Positions 6,892 through 15,205 of a DNA stretch of 30,254 bases are shown here, one piece after another. The notes beneath the pieces were generated by a model. The model worked only from the letters and a program-made list of their open reading frames with translations. It was not told the DNA's origin and did no database searches. Made by a program: the position numbers and the translations under genes. Location of the stretch: the NCBI GenBank assembly GCA_964571815.1, contig CAZNDN010000038.1, positions 1 through 30,254 on the forward strand, written 5' to 3'. How positions within the stretch are numbered: position 1 is the first letter of the stretch; the number at the start of each line of letters is the position of its first letter. Source of the DNA: CAZNDN01 sp964571815. GTDB lineage: Bacteria > Fibrobacterota > Chitinivibrionia > Chitinivibrionales > WJKA01.

Positions 6892-8415
6892 CTATTTCGC
6901 ACGCGGCATCTGCGACACCAGCGACAGGTTGATATCGATCCCTTCGATCTGGAAATGCGGCATAACCGCCAGTCCTACACGGAAAAAGCCCGGATTGTCC
7001 AGCACTTCGTCGACCGTAACCTCCGCGGCTTTCAGAGGATGCGTGGCGATCAGCTCCGGCCCGGGATCGTTCATCTCGGTTACCAGCCCGTTGATCCACC
7101 CTTGCAGCTCGTCCTGAAGAACCTTCTTGCTCTTGGTCGAGCCGATATTCTCCCGCTGGAGCACCTTGAGGTAGTGAGCGATCCTGGAGACCAGGAAAAT
7201 ATACGGCAGGCGCGAATTGATTCTCATGTTCGCCGTTACCGTCGGATCGTCGTACTCCTCGGGCTTCTGTGCCGAATTTGCGGAGAAAAAACAGGCGTAG
7301 TTGCGATTCTTGTAAAACGAGAGCGGGATGAAACCTTCCTGGGCAAACTCGAATTCACGAGTCTCGGGAATGAGAATCTCCGTGGGGATTTTCATTTGCT
7401 TCCCCTTGCCCACATCGAACATGTGGATCGGAAGGTCCTCGACCTTGCCGCCGGCTTCGGGGCCCCGTATCTGGACGCACCAGCCGTTGTCGACGTATGA
7501 GCGGACCATGTTTGCGGCGAAAGCAAACGATGCATTGCCCCAGAGGTATTTCCCGTGTTCGTCGCCGGTAACCCCTTCCTCGTAGTTGAACTCCTTGACC
7601 GGCTGCGAGTCCTCGCCGTAGGGCAGCCGGAGAAGAAACCGGGGAAGCACCAGGCCTACGTACCGCGAGTCTTCCGTCTGGCGAAACGAATTCCATTTCA
7701 GGAATTCGGAGCGCTCCATGTAGGTATGCAGATCTTCGATTTTCGGAAGGTCCTGCACGCTTTCCTTGCCGAAAAACCGGGGCGTGGCACCGCCGAGGAA
7801 CGGGCAGTGGCACGATGCGGACACCTTGGAGATTTCCTGCAGAAGGCCGACTTCCGCCGGACCGCTGCCGAAGTCGAAGTTGGAAACGATCGCACCGTAG
7901 GGCTCTCCTCCCGGGGTGTCGTATTCCTCGGTGTAGACTTGCTTGTACAATCCCGACTGAATCGTCTCGGGAGCATCCTCGAAATCTTCACTCAGATCGT
8001 CCTTGGAAACGTCAAGCACGTCGATCTTCACATTCTTTTTGAAATCGGTCCGATCCACCAGGAATTTCAGGCTTCGCCAGGCCGATTCCATCTTCTGGAA
8101 TTTTTCGTGATGAAGAATCTCGTCGAGCTGCATCGAGAGCTTCTGGTCAATCTGGCCGATATGGTGATCGAGCAGAGCCTTGTCGATCTTCTCGACGGCC
8201 TGCCCCGACTCAACCACGCTTTCAACGAAGAACGCAAGCGCGGCCCCGATCCGCTCGTTGGCATTGCTTTCGGCCAGGGCCTCGGCGTTCTTGAATGGTG
8301 CCACCTCGACCGCTTCGCTGGGGACTTCGAGGTTCATGGTCTCGTAGATATACCCCAGCCCTCCACCTTCCTGCGCCTGAGACTCGGCGGCCTTTTTGGT
8401 TTCCTGTTTTGCCAT
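6892..8415 (-). CDS. tssC: Type VI secretion contractile sheath large subunit TssC
   Basis: TssC (EvpB/VipB family) pairs with TssB to build the contractile sheath around the Hcp tube. The 507-residue product has the family length. Recognisable parts: an N-terminal linker with ETMNLEVPSEA, QLDEILHHEKFQKMESAWRSLKFLVDRTDF, AIVSNFDFG, ISKVSASCHCPFLGGA, LPRFLLRLPYG, and the C-terminal region SRIAHYLKVLQRENIGS...LQGWINGLV..., ending in a strand PHFQIEGIDINLSLVSQMP. The ATG at 8415 has GGGGAG 8 nt upstream. It lies 52 nt after tssB in the same direction and is presumably cotranscribed with tssA and tssB. Confidence 0.96.
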   Translation of the reverse strand: MAKQETKKAAESQAQEGGGLGYIYETMNLEVPSEAVEVAPFKNAEALAESNANERIGAALAFFVESVVESGQAVEKIDKALLDHHIGQIDQKLSMQLDEILHHEKFQKMESAWRSLKFLVDRTDFKKNVKIDVLDVSKDDLSEDFEDAPETIQSGLYKQVYTEEYDTPGGEPYGAIVSNFDFGSGPAEVGLLQEISKVSASCHCPFLGGATPRFFGKESVQDLPKIEDLHTYMERSEFLKWNSFRQTEDSRYVGLVLPRFLLRLPYGEDSQPVKEFNYEEGVTGDEHGKYLWGNASFAFAANMVRSYVDNGWCVQIRGPEAGGKVEDLPIHMFDVGKGKQMKIPTEILIPETREFEFAQEGFIPLSFYKNRNYACFFSANSAQKPEEYDDPTVTANMRINSRLPYIFLVSRIAHYLKVLQRENIGSTKSKKVLQDELQGWINGLVTEMNDPGPELIATHPLKAAEVTVDEVLDNPGFFRVGLAVMPHFQIEGIDINLSLVSQMPRAK

Positions 8416-8467
8416 GGCTCAAACTCCCCGCTTCTGGTGAATGTCCGAATTAGCCGAACCTGCCGGT

Positions 8468-8989
8468 TTACTTCTCCTCGGATTCCTTCTCCCCGCTCTC
8501 CTGTGCGGGAACGACTTTACTCAACTCTTCCTGCAGTGTCTTGGCCGTGGCGGGATCCTTGATCAGTTCCTCGAGGCGTTTGCGGAAACTCCGGTTGTCC
8601 AGGAGGTTGGATTTGAGATCCTTAAGCAGGTTGCGCGCCGCGAGCAGGCGGCTGAGTTCCGGGACCTCCTTGGCAACGTTCTCGGGTTTGAATGAATTCA
8701 TGTTTTTCATCCCGAGATCAACATCAATGGCTCCCTCGCCCGTAAGCTTGTTGTCGACCTGATACTTCAGACGCAGATCCATACTTTCCATGACCTGGGT
8801 GAAGTTGTTCTTGTTAATGTTGATTTTTTCGCGTTCGGCGACACGCTCGTCTTTGTCTTTGAAGGAGAAATCACCCATCACGAGCATTTTCAGGGGCAAC
8901 TCCACCTTCTTCTTCGCATCCCCCTTGCCCACGTCGAGCTTGAGGTTGATCCTCGCCGCGGGAATCTCATTTTGAAAACTACCGGCCAT
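8468..8989 (-). CDS. tssB: Type VI secretion contractile sheath small subunit TssB
   Basis: TssB (VipA family) is the partner of TssC in the sheath. The 173-residue product carries PLKMLVMGDFSFKDKDERVAERE near residues 32-54, then a middle beta region, FKPENVAKEVPELSRLLAARNLLKDLK (about 100-126) and the C-terminal helix FRKRLEELI, all matching the family. A charged tail rich in Glu and Lys follows. The start at 8989 has AAGGCGG upstream and lies 18 nt after tssA. In characterised systems the sheath is taken apart by a ClpV/TssH ATPase; no ClpV is visible, only a ClpB-type protein across the divergent promoter region. Confidence 0.95.
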   Translation of the reverse strand: MAGSFQNEIPAARINLKLDVGKGDAKKKVELPLKMLVMGDFSFKDKDERVAEREKININKNNFTQVMESMDLRLKYQVDNKLTGEGAIDVDLGMKNMNSFKPENVAKEVPELSRLLAARNLLKDLKSNLLDNRSFRKRLEELIKDPATAKTLQEELSKVVPAQESGEKESEEK

Positions 8990-9007
8990 AGAACACCGCC
9001 TTTCCGG

Positions 9008-10681
9008 TTACTTGTTCAAATCGAAGGCCTTCCTGGGGTTGATCTGCGAAATCCGTCTTAATATAGTATCGTGCCTCTCGGTCATGGCAACCTGGACCGC
9101 CTGCGGCTTCTGTGATCTTCCGACCTTGCAGGCCTGGACCAGCATCGACCAGGCCTCGATCGCAAGGTCGGGGTTCCACTTGTCGAGGCCGTGCACGCCG
9201 ATTTTTTCATCCAGCGACTCCAGAACCGACACGGCAATGTCCGGCTGTTTCCCTTTCAACAAAACACGCCCCAGCAGTATCGAGCGTTTGAAGTTCAATT
9301 CCTCATTGTCGGAATTGCGCATTGCTCGCTGAAGCATATCCAGTGCCTTTTCGACTTGCCCCGACGACATCAGCGCATTGACCTCTTTACGTTCCTCCTC
9401 GAACGGATCCCCCGCATCCGCCCCGCCCTCCGGCACCTCCTCCCCGTCGTCCCCGAGCATCTTCCGAACATCGGAACCGAGCCAGTCTCTGGTTGCCTCG
9501 TCGCAAAACGGGCTGCCGTCGGCAAACCGAAGTTCGGCCAGTCCCGGAAGCCGCCGCAGAAGCATCCCCGTCTCCCGCATGATTGCTTCTCCTACTCTTT
9601 TCCACGACTCACCAAGGTTGTCGCAGGCCAGTACGCCGTATCGCTGAAGATCCAGCCAGAGGTGCGCTCCGCCGCCGGCGAAGACCTCTTCCGCCTTCTC
9701 CCGGAGGGTTTTCCAGTCGTTCTGCGAGAGGAGGTTCTGGAAGAAGCTTCGTTGCTGAGCATTGGGTCCCTGCAGTTGTGTTTTGCCGTCCTGCGCCGGC
9801 GGGGCCTGTTCCAGCACGTCCCATCGAGCCGCCCGCATGAGACGGTACCCCATGGTTTTCTCAGGCTCGTTTTCGATGAGGAACCTGGCTGCCTTGCGTA
9901 CCAGCGTCTGCGCCTGCTTCGGGGTATCCATGGGTTCGGCCTCGCCGCCCGACGAGGCCCCGCCCGCGGGGCCCGCGGCAGCGGGTTCCGGCCCGGGTTT
10001 GGGCCTGGTTTTCTTTTCCCAGTCCAGGGCGTGTTTGATAAGTGCCGACGGTAGCGGGGGAGCATCGGGGAACTGCTTTTCCGCGATTTCACGAAGTACA
10101 CCCAGGGCCTGCACAAGACGGGTGATATGTTCGTGGTCCCGCTCCGATGGATTCTTCCGGCCCAGCGCATCGACAAACTTCTCCTCCGAAAGCCACGTGA
10201 GCGCCATCTGCTTGGCCCGGGGGCGCTGCGGAAACAACGCGTCGAAATCCTTTTGCGCCAACTGCGCGTAGCCGTCAAACAGGTCCGCGAACGCTTCCCA
10301 TCGCTCTTTGCGCAATAGGGCAAGGCTGAGAAAAGAAAGAACACGGCAATCTTTGGACTTGCTCTTGAGAATGCCCCTCGCTTTCTCCTCGACAAGATCG
10401 TAGTCGCTCTCACCCAGCTTGCCGATCTCAGCCTTCAACGCGTCAAAATCGGGATCGTGACTGATATTCTCTCCCGTGGGGGCGGAGTCGTTTACGGGCG
10501 TGATTATGATATCGAGCAGTTCGGAAATCTTTGTCTCTCCGGTGATAAAAATGGCTGAGAATACGTTGTGTTTCTGCGCTATAATATAGTAACTGGCTGT
10601 GCATCCTTTCAGCTCTTCCACCGTCGGCACGAGTCCGCAACGGCCGGACCCGGAGGGCAATGGCGTTGCATTGTTAAACAA
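9008..10681 (-). CDS. tssA: Type VI secretion protein TssA (ImpA_N domain with VasJ-like C-terminus)
   Basis: TssA proteins help assemble the baseplate and coordinate tail growth. The conserved ImpA_N domain begins at ISELLDIIITPVNDSAPTGENI (residue 52 of the full frame), the middle contains a Pro/Ala/Gly-rich linker (about 225-250), and the C-terminal half, from about PKQAQTLVRKAARFLIENEPEKTMGYRLMRAARW to the end, matches the VasJ-type TssA C-terminal domain. The coordinates give the full open frame from TTG 10681. The first 51 residues have no family match, and no ATG, GTG or TTG lies between codon 21 and the domain. An ATT at 10528 with GGAGAG 6 nt upstream is the better start, and a promoter at 10583-10612 would place GTG 10630, GTG 10621 and TTG 10681 before the transcript. 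tssB follows 18 nt later. Confidence 0.85.
   Translation of the reverse strand: MFNNATPLPSGSGRCGLVPTVEELKGCTASYYIIAQKHNVFSAIFITGETKISELLDIIITPVNDSAPTGENISHDPDFDALKAEIGKLGESDYDLVEEKARGILKSKSKDCRVLSFLSLALLRKERWEAFADLFDGYAQLAQKDFDALFPQRPRAKQMALTWLSEEKFVDALGRKNPSERDHEHITRLVQALGVLREIAEKQFPDAPPLPSALIKHALDWEKKTRPKPGPEPAAAGPAGGASSGGEAEPMDTPKQAQTLVRKAARFLIENEPEKTMGYRLMRAARWDVLEQAPPAQDGKTQLQGPNAQQRSFFQNLLSQNDWKTLREKAEEVFAGGGAHLWLDLQRYGVLACDNLGESWKRVGEAIMRETGMLLRRLPGLAELRFADGSPFCDEATRDWLGSDVRKMLGDDGEEVPEGGADAGDPFEEERKEVNALMSSGQVEKALDMLQRAMRNSDNEELNFKRSILLGRVLLKGKQPDIAVSVLESLDEKIGVHGLDKWNPDLAIEAWSMLVQACKVGRSQKPQAVQVAMTERHDTILRRISQINPRKAFDLNK
10535..10540 (-). promoter_or_regulatory. Shine-Dalgarno that supports an ATT start for tssA
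   Basis: GGAGAG on the minus strand, 6 nt before ATT 10528. Starting there gives the usual TssA N-terminus and would be a rare non-AUG start. A sequencing error in this codon would be the alternative. Confidence 0.4.
10583..10612 (-). promoter_or_regulatory. Candidate sigma-70-type promoter of tssABC-hcp
   Basis: Minus strand: CTGAAA (10607-10612), 18-bp spacer, TATATT (10583-10588). The predicted transcript begins near 10576, about 48 nt before ATT 10528. The -35 matches four of six consensus bases. Confidence 0.4.
10671..10681. promoter_or_regulatory. Possible upstream activator dyad
   Basis: TTGTT-A-AACAA is a perfect 5-bp dyad about 100 bp upstream of the transcript start predicted for the sigma-54 promoter at 10755-10770. 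That is the distance at which enhancer-binding proteins act. The motif is short, so it could be chance. Confidence 0.22.
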
Positions 10682-10754
10682 CAGGCGTTCGAATCCGGCA
10701 CGACTCCCCGTCGGAAGGTCACGTTCCCCGGCAGCACACGGCCAACCAGGCGTG

Positions 10755-10770
10755 TGGCATGATCATTGCT
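10755..10770 (+). promoter_or_regulatory. Sigma-54 (RpoN) promoter of clpB
   Basis: TGGCAT (-24 box), 5-bp spacer, TTGCT (-12 box). The GG and GC dinucleotides are exactly 10 bp apart, as the -24/-12 class requires, and only the last base of the TGGCAC box deviates. It reads toward clpB, leaving a leader of about 50 nt with a run of A (10789-10797). RpoN control is known for several type VI clusters. Confidence 0.55.
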
Positions 10771-10831
10771 ACCGCTATGTAATAGTCCAAAAAAAAATTT
10801 CTTTGTATACCGAAAAAAGGCAAGGGCAACA

Positions 10832-13411
10832 ATGAATATGGATGCGTTGACACGAAAAACTCAGGAGGCACTTCAGGGAGCCCATGAGCTGGCCGTTGAA
10901 CTCAATCATCAGGAGATCCAGCCGCTGCATGTGCTGGCGGCCCTGCTTCGTCAGAAAGATGGAGTGGTGCCGGCGCTGGTGAGCAAGATGCATGCGGATC
11001 GCGCCGCGGTTGAGCGGGCGGTGGAGCAGTCACTGCGCAACATCCCGGCCGTCACCGGTTCGGGCGCCACCCAAACGTACGCTTCCCGGTCGCTGACTGC
11101 CGTTCTGGCGGAGGCGCGCAAGAAGGCTTCCCGGATGAAGGACGACTACGTGAGCGTGGAGCACGTATTTCTCGCCGCGCTCGAGAAAGACAAGGCATGT
11201 GCCGACGCGGCCGCGTCGCAGGGGATCGATCCCGCTTCGCTCCTGCGAGCGCTCAAGGAGGTTCGAGGTTCTCAGAGAGTATCGTCCGACGATCCCGAGA
11301 GCACGTTTCGAGCACTGGAGCGGTATGCACGCAATCTCACCGAGATGGCGTCGCAGGGCAAGCTCGATCCGGTGATCGGGCGGGACGACGAGATCAGGCG
11401 AGTGATTCAGATTCTGTCTCGCCGCACCAAGAACAACCCCGTGCTCATCGGAGACCCGGGCGTAGGAAAGACGGCAATCGTTGAAGGGCTGGCCCAGCGA
11501 ATTGTGCGTGGAGATGTGCCGGAAGGGCTGAAAAATCGCACGTTGGCGGCCCTTGACATGGGTGCGCTGATTGCCGGCGCGAAATTCCGGGGGGAATTCG
11601 AGGAACGGCTGAAGGCGGTACTGAGGGAGATCACCGAATCGCAGGGCACGGTGATATTGTTCATCGACGAACTCCATACCGTCGTGGGAGCGGGTGCGGC
11701 CGAAGGGGCCATGGATGCCGGCAACCTGCTCAAGCCCATGCTTGCCCGCGGGGAGCTGCACTGTATCGGGGCGACGACGCTTGATGAATACCGCAAGAAC
11801 GTCGAGAAGGACGCGGCGCTGGAGAGACGGTTTCAGACCGTGGTGGTCGATCAGCCTACGGTAGAGGACAGCATTTCCATCCTGCGCGGACTGCGGGAGC
11901 GCTACGAAGTTCACCACGGGGTGAAAATTCGCGACAGCGCCATGGTGGCCGCGGCAACGCTGTCGGACCGCTACATCTCGGATCGTTTCCTGCCCGACAA
12001 GGCGATCGATTTGATCGATGAGGCCGCCGCGCGGCTGAGAACCGAAATGGACAGCAGTCCCACCGAGCTGGACGAAGCGATGCGGAAGCAGATGCAACTG
12101 GAAATCGAGATCGCCGGGCTCAAGAAAGAGAAAGACAAGACATCACGGGAGAAGCTTGAGCAGCTCAACGGCGAACTGGCCGAAATCAAAGAGCGGGTTT
12201 CTTCGTTGCGAGCCCGGTGGGATGCCGAGAAAGAGAAAGTCGTGTCGCTGCAGCAGATGCGCGAGAGAATGGAGCACATCAGGCAGGAGCTGGAGCAGGC
12301 GCAGCGCAACTACGAACTCAACCGCGCCGCCGAGCTGCAACACGGCGAAATCCCACGGCTTCAGCAGGAAATTCAGGCCGCGGAGGCCGAACTTGCCGGT
12401 GAATCGAACCGGCTGCTGAAGGAAGAGGTGGATGAAGAGGACGTGGCGGAGATTGTCGGCCGCTGGACCAATATTCCGGTGAGCAAACTGGTGCAGGGTG
12501 AGAAAGAAAAGCTGCTGAGCCTTGCCGATCATCTCCACCGTCGGGTCGTTGGACAGGACGAGGCGGTTGAGGCGGTCTCCGATGCGGTGCTTCGTGCCCG
12601 CGCCGGTCTCAAGGACCCGCGGCGACCGATCGGCAGCTTCATCTTCCTGGGACCCACCGGCGTGGGAAAGACCGAACTTGCTCGCTCTCTGGCGTACAAT
12701 CTGTTCGACGACGAGCATGCGATGGTGCGTATCGACATGTCGGAATACATGGAGAAGCACACCGTCTCCCGCCTTCTGGGCGCTCCTCCGGGGTATGTCG
12801 GTTACGAGGAAGGGGGGCAGCTCAGCGAAGCGGTCAGGAGGCGGCCGTACTCAGTGATTCTGTTCGACGAAATCGAAAAGGCTCACCACGATGTTTTCAA
12901 CGTGCTGTTGCAGATACTTGACGACGGGCGCGTGACCGACTCACACGGGCACACGGTCGACTTCAAGAACACGATTATCATTATGACGTCCAATGTCGGC
13001 AGCAGGCACATCTCCGAAAACCCGTCGGCCGAGTACTCCCAACTGCGCTCGATGGTTATGGATGAGCTGCGGCTTCATTTCAAGCCCGAGTTTCTCAACC
13101 GGGTCGACGAAATCGTGGTGTTCCATGCCCTGACGCAGGAAGATCTTCTCAAGATCGTCGAGATTCAACTCGGGTTGTTCACGGAACGCCTGCAGGGCAT
13201 GCGTATCGGGCTGCAGACCACCGATGAGGCGCGAAAGCACCTTGCGGAAGTGGGCTACGATCCCGTATACGGTGCACGTCCCCTGCGAAGGGCGATTCAG
13301 CGGCAACTGGAGACCCCGATTTCCCGTATGCTCATTGCCGGCCGGGTCAACGAGGGTGATTCGGTGCGGGTTGATACGCGGGAGGGCGAGCTGGTTTTTG
13401 AGCTGCTCTGA
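10832..13411 (+). CDS. clpB: ClpB-type AAA+ disaggregase next to the T6SS genes
   Basis: A hexameric ATPase that threads proteins through its pore. With ATG 10832 it is 859 residues, the ClpB norm; the frame is open to 10766, but that start lies inside the promoter. Order: N-domain with two Clp repeats (about 1-145), AAA-1 with Walker A GDPGVGKT (207-214) and FIDE (277-280), a long coiled-coil middle domain (about 400-520), AAA-2 with GPTGVGKT (607-614), the pore motif GYVGYEEGG and ILFDEIEKAH, then the small C-terminal domain. The N-domain and the full coiled coil favour ClpB over the T6SS paralogue ClpV. Its divergent position beside tssABC and its own sigma-54-like promoter leave open whether it recycles sheaths. 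The Shine-Dalgarno is AAGGGC. Confidence 0.93.
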   Translation: MNMDALTRKTQEALQGAHELAVELNHQEIQPLHVLAALLRQKDGVVPALVSKMHADRAAVERAVEQSLRNIPAVTGSGATQTYASRSLTAVLAEARKKASRMKDDYVSVEHVFLAALEKDKACADAAASQGIDPASLLRALKEVRGSQRVSSDDPESTFRALERYARNLTEMASQGKLDPVIGRDDEIRRVIQILSRRTKNNPVLIGDPGVGKTAIVEGLAQRIVRGDVPEGLKNRTLAALDMGALIAGAKFRGEFEERLKAVLREITESQGTVILFIDELHTVVGAGAAEGAMDAGNLLKPMLARGELHCIGATTLDEYRKNVEKDAALERRFQTVVVDQPTVEDSISILRGLRERYEVHHGVKIRDSAMVAAATLSDRYISDRFLPDKAIDLIDEAAARLRTEMDSSPTELDEAMRKQMQLEIEIAGLKKEKDKTSREKLEQLNGELAEIKERVSSLRARWDAEKEKVVSLQQMRERMEHIRQELEQAQRNYELNRAAELQHGEIPRLQQEIQAAEAELAGESNRLLKEEVDEEDVAEIVGRWTNIPVSKLVQGEKEKLLSLADHLHRRVVGQDEAVEAVSDAVLRARAGLKDPRRPIGSFIFLGPTGVGKTELARSLAYNLFDDEHAMVRIDMSEYMEKHTVSRLLGAPPGYVGYEEGGQLSEAVRRRPYSVILFDEIEKAHHDVFNVLLQILDDGRVTDSHGHTVDFKNTIIIMTSNVGSRHISENPSAEYSQLRSMVMDELRLHFKPEFLNRVDEIVVFHALTQEDLLKIVEIQLGLFTERLQGMRIGLQTTDEARKHLAEVGYDPVYGARPLRRAIQRQLETPISRMLIAGRVNEGDSVRVDTREGELVFELL

Positions 13412-13446
13412 GGCTTCGGGAAATGATGGGCGCGCGAGGGATCAGG

Positions 13447-13462
13447 CCGCGGTTTTCCGCGG
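13447..13462. terminator. GC-rich hairpin between convergent clpB and the zinc-ribbon gene
   Basis: CCGCGG, a TTTT loop, CCGCGG. It lies 36 nt after the clpB stop and 42 nt before the end of the converging gene, so it could act on both strands. No T-run follows, so intrinsic termination is doubtful. Confidence 0.35.
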
Positions 13463-13503
13463 AACTGCACCACGTCAACAGAAGGGTGCCCGCCGGAGCC
13501 CGG

Positions 13504-13713
13504 CTACGACACTTCAAAGAACCGCTCCCTCGTTCCACCTTCCCCGATAGGAATGCGCACACATTTTCCGCACCGTGGACACGAGCCTTCGTAGGCAGTT
13601 CCCCCGCGGTTGCGATAGATCCGCGCATAGATGTTGCAGCATTTGAAGCGCACTCCGAGGAAAGGTCTTCGGCGCGGTTTTTCGCGGTGCTCTTCACCGA
13701 CTACGAGGTCCAT
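13504..13713 (-). CDS. Small zinc-ribbon protein downstream of nadD
   Basis: A 69-residue protein. After a basic N-terminus it reads RPFLGVRFKCCNIYARIYRN, then TAYEGSCPRCGKCVRIPIG and GTRERFFEVS. The CC pair (25-26) with CPRC (45, 48) could bind zinc as a ribbon. I have seen this pattern as a conserved short uncharacterised protein in environmental diderms, so I think it is real; I know no function. The ATG at 13713 has GGGAGA about 7 nt upstream. It overlaps the 3' end of nadD by 20 nt, which suggests translational coupling. A much longer reading to 14190 is only a shadow of nadD. Confidence 0.7.
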   Translation of the reverse strand: MDLVVGEEHREKPRRRPFLGVRFKCCNIYARIYRNRGGTAYEGSCPRCGKCVRIPIGEGGTRERFFEVS

Positions 13714-14314
13714 CGCTTTTCTCCCCGACTCCATAGAGTCGTGCCCGGTGAATATGCCGCAGTACACCGTCCGGCACCAGATGCCTGCAGGAGTATCCTC
13801 GACACAGGAGCCGGCGGATGAGGGAGGAGCTTGCGGCCGACTCGGGTGAAGGAAAGTGTTTAACGGAAGCCGCCGAAAGCTCGGGTGGGCGCCGCATGGA
13901 GCTTCCCGGGCGATGCGTGACGCAGAGCACGGCGTTGCGAAGAATCTCCGGCGCCTTGTGCCAGGTCTTGATTTCCGACAGGTTGTCGGAGCCGAGAATG
14001 AAGTAGAGGGGGGCGCCCGGATGGTGACGCCGCAACTGCCGCAGCGTATCGATGGTGTACGACGGGCCTCGGCGTCGAACCTCCCCGTCCCACACTTCCA
14101 TTCCCTCCTCCCCCGAAACGGCCGTCCGCAGCATTGCCAGCCGGTTTTCGGCCGACGCGCGAACCGATTGTGATTTGTGAGGAGGAGCACCCGCCGGAAT
14201 CAGGTAGACTTTCTGAAGATTGAAATGTTCAAGGGCCAGACGGGCTACGGCAAGATGTGCCGTATGAGGCGGATCGAAGCTTCCGCCAAGGATGCCTACC
14301 GGCGCCGAAGACAT
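13694..14314 (-). CDS. nadD: Nicotinate-nucleotide adenylyltransferase NadD
   Basis: NadD adenylates nicotinate mononucleotide to deamido-NAD in cytoplasmic NAD synthesis. The 206-residue protein has the nucleotidyltransferase signature GGSFDPPHTAH (10-20), the substrate loop LIPAGAPPHK (38-47), YTIDTL (86-91), FILGSDNL (105-112) with TWHK, and the C-terminal SSSLIR (162-167), which stands for the family ISSTxIR motif. Length is normal. The ATG at 14314 is separated from the preceding bamD-like stop by 3 nt, so translation is probably coupled. The 3' end overlaps the zinc-ribbon gene. Confidence 0.95.
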   Translation of the reverse strand: MSSAPVGILGGSFDPPHTAHLAVARLALEHFNLQKVYLIPAGAPPHKSQSVRASAENRLAMLRTAVSGEEGMEVWDGEVRRRGPSYTIDTLRQLRRHHPGAPLYFILGSDNLSEIKTWHKAPEILRNAVLCVTHRPGSSMRRPPELSAASVKHFPSPESAASSSLIRRLLCRGYSCRHLVPDGVLRHIHRARLYGVGEKSDGPRSR

Positions 14315-14317
14315 GGC

Positions 14318-15088
14318 CTACTCCATTTGCCGGATTCGGTCACGAAGGTTGTGGGCCCTCTCCCGAATCTCATCGTTGCCCTCCTCCGCAAGAATCTCAT
14401 CCACCAATTCTCCGGCCTCACTCAGCCGCTCCAGGCGGAGCAGGTCGCGTGCCATGTTGAGTTTCGCTTCGGGAACAAAGCTTGTGTTGGGGAACTCCTC
14501 CAGCAGCGAACGGTAGTAGATCACGGCTGCCTCATACTGGTCGATCTTTTCGTAGAAGCGGGCATTCATGAATTTCTTTTTTGCCAGCTTTCCACGGCAC
14601 TGTTTCAAGTAGACTTCGGCGCTGTCCGCGAACGGGCTTTGAGGATTGGCCACGAGAAAATCGTTGAACTCCCGGATCGCATCCCTGGTTTCGGTTTGGT
14701 CACGTTCGTATGATTCGGAGGCCATCATGCTGCACTGTCCGATCCGGAAGGCCGCCTCTTCGTGGAACGCGGAGCGGGGGAAGTCCCGAATCAGCTCCTG
14801 GAACTCTACGCGTGCATCCCGGGGACGTTTCCCCCGAAGGTAGGTCATGCCGAGGTAGTAGATAATCGAGTCCATGGCCTGGTGACCGCTGCACTCGAAT
14901 TTCGTCTCGCTGAGGATACTCTGCGCCCGGTTATACTTGCCCCTGTCGTACAGCTTGATCACTCGGGTGAGCTTCTCGCCGCATTTGTACGGCCTGCCCG
15001 CCTTCTTCGCTCCCGCCCGGACGGGCATGCCCACTCCGAGCGCCAACCCCACAAGTGTCGATACCATGACCACGGATTTCAAAGTCAT
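14318..15088 (-). CDS. bamD: BamD/YfiO-like outer-membrane assembly TPR protein without lipobox
   Basis: BamD is a TPR scaffold of the outer-membrane beta-barrel assembly machine. The 256-residue product has an N-terminal signal peptide (MTLKSVVMVSTLVGLALGVG, probably cut near VRAGA) and then TPR-like helices: KLTRVIKLYDRGKYNRAQSIL, DSIIYYLGMTYLRGKRPRDA, FQELIRDFPRSAFHEEAAFRIGQC, EFNDFLVANPQSPFADSAEVYLKQCRGKLAKKKFMNARFYEKIDQYEAAVIYYRSLLEEFPNTSF. The last block is the BamD signature pattern. No lipobox cysteine follows the signal, unlike typical BamD. GGAGAT precedes the ATG. It lies 117 nt after the ybgF-like gene and 3 nt before nadD. It could also be a soluble periplasmic paralogue of BamD. 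Confidence 0.78.
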   Translation of the reverse strand: MTLKSVVMVSTLVGLALGVGMPVRAGAKKAGRPYKCGEKLTRVIKLYDRGKYNRAQSILSETKFECSGHQAMDSIIYYLGMTYLRGKRPRDARVEFQELIRDFPRSAFHEEAAFRIGQCSMMASESYERDQTETRDAIREFNDFLVANPQSPFADSAEVYLKQCRGKLAKKKFMNARFYEKIDQYEAAVIYYRSLLEEFPNTSFVPEAKLNMARDLLRLERLSEAGELVDEILAEEGNDEIRERAHNLRDRIRQME

Positions 15089-15139
15089 TCCCGCACGATC
15101 TCCTCTCTCCGGCGGCTTTCGCCCGACAGACCCTGGACT

Positions 15140-15168
15140 ACGAAACGTCGCCGGACACGCTGTTTCGT
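15140..15168. other. Stem-loop between the ybgF-like and bamD-like genes
   Basis: Arms ACGAAAC (15140-15146) and GTTTCGT (15162-15168) with a GC-rich 15-nt loop. It may be a transcript processing or attenuation hairpin; no T-run marks it as a terminator. Confidence 0.22.
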
Positions 15169-15205
15169 GCCGTGCGACGATCCTGTAAAATACAAGAAGG
15201 GATTG

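Noticed and set aside
10832..13411. ClpV (TssH) identity for the AAA+ protein
   Set aside because: The N-domain sequence, the long coiled-coil middle domain and the length are those of ClpB; kept as a question only because of the location.
13504..14190. A 228-codon minus-strand frame
   Set aside because: Its first 150 codons are a shadow of nadD; only the last 69 codons form a real small gene.
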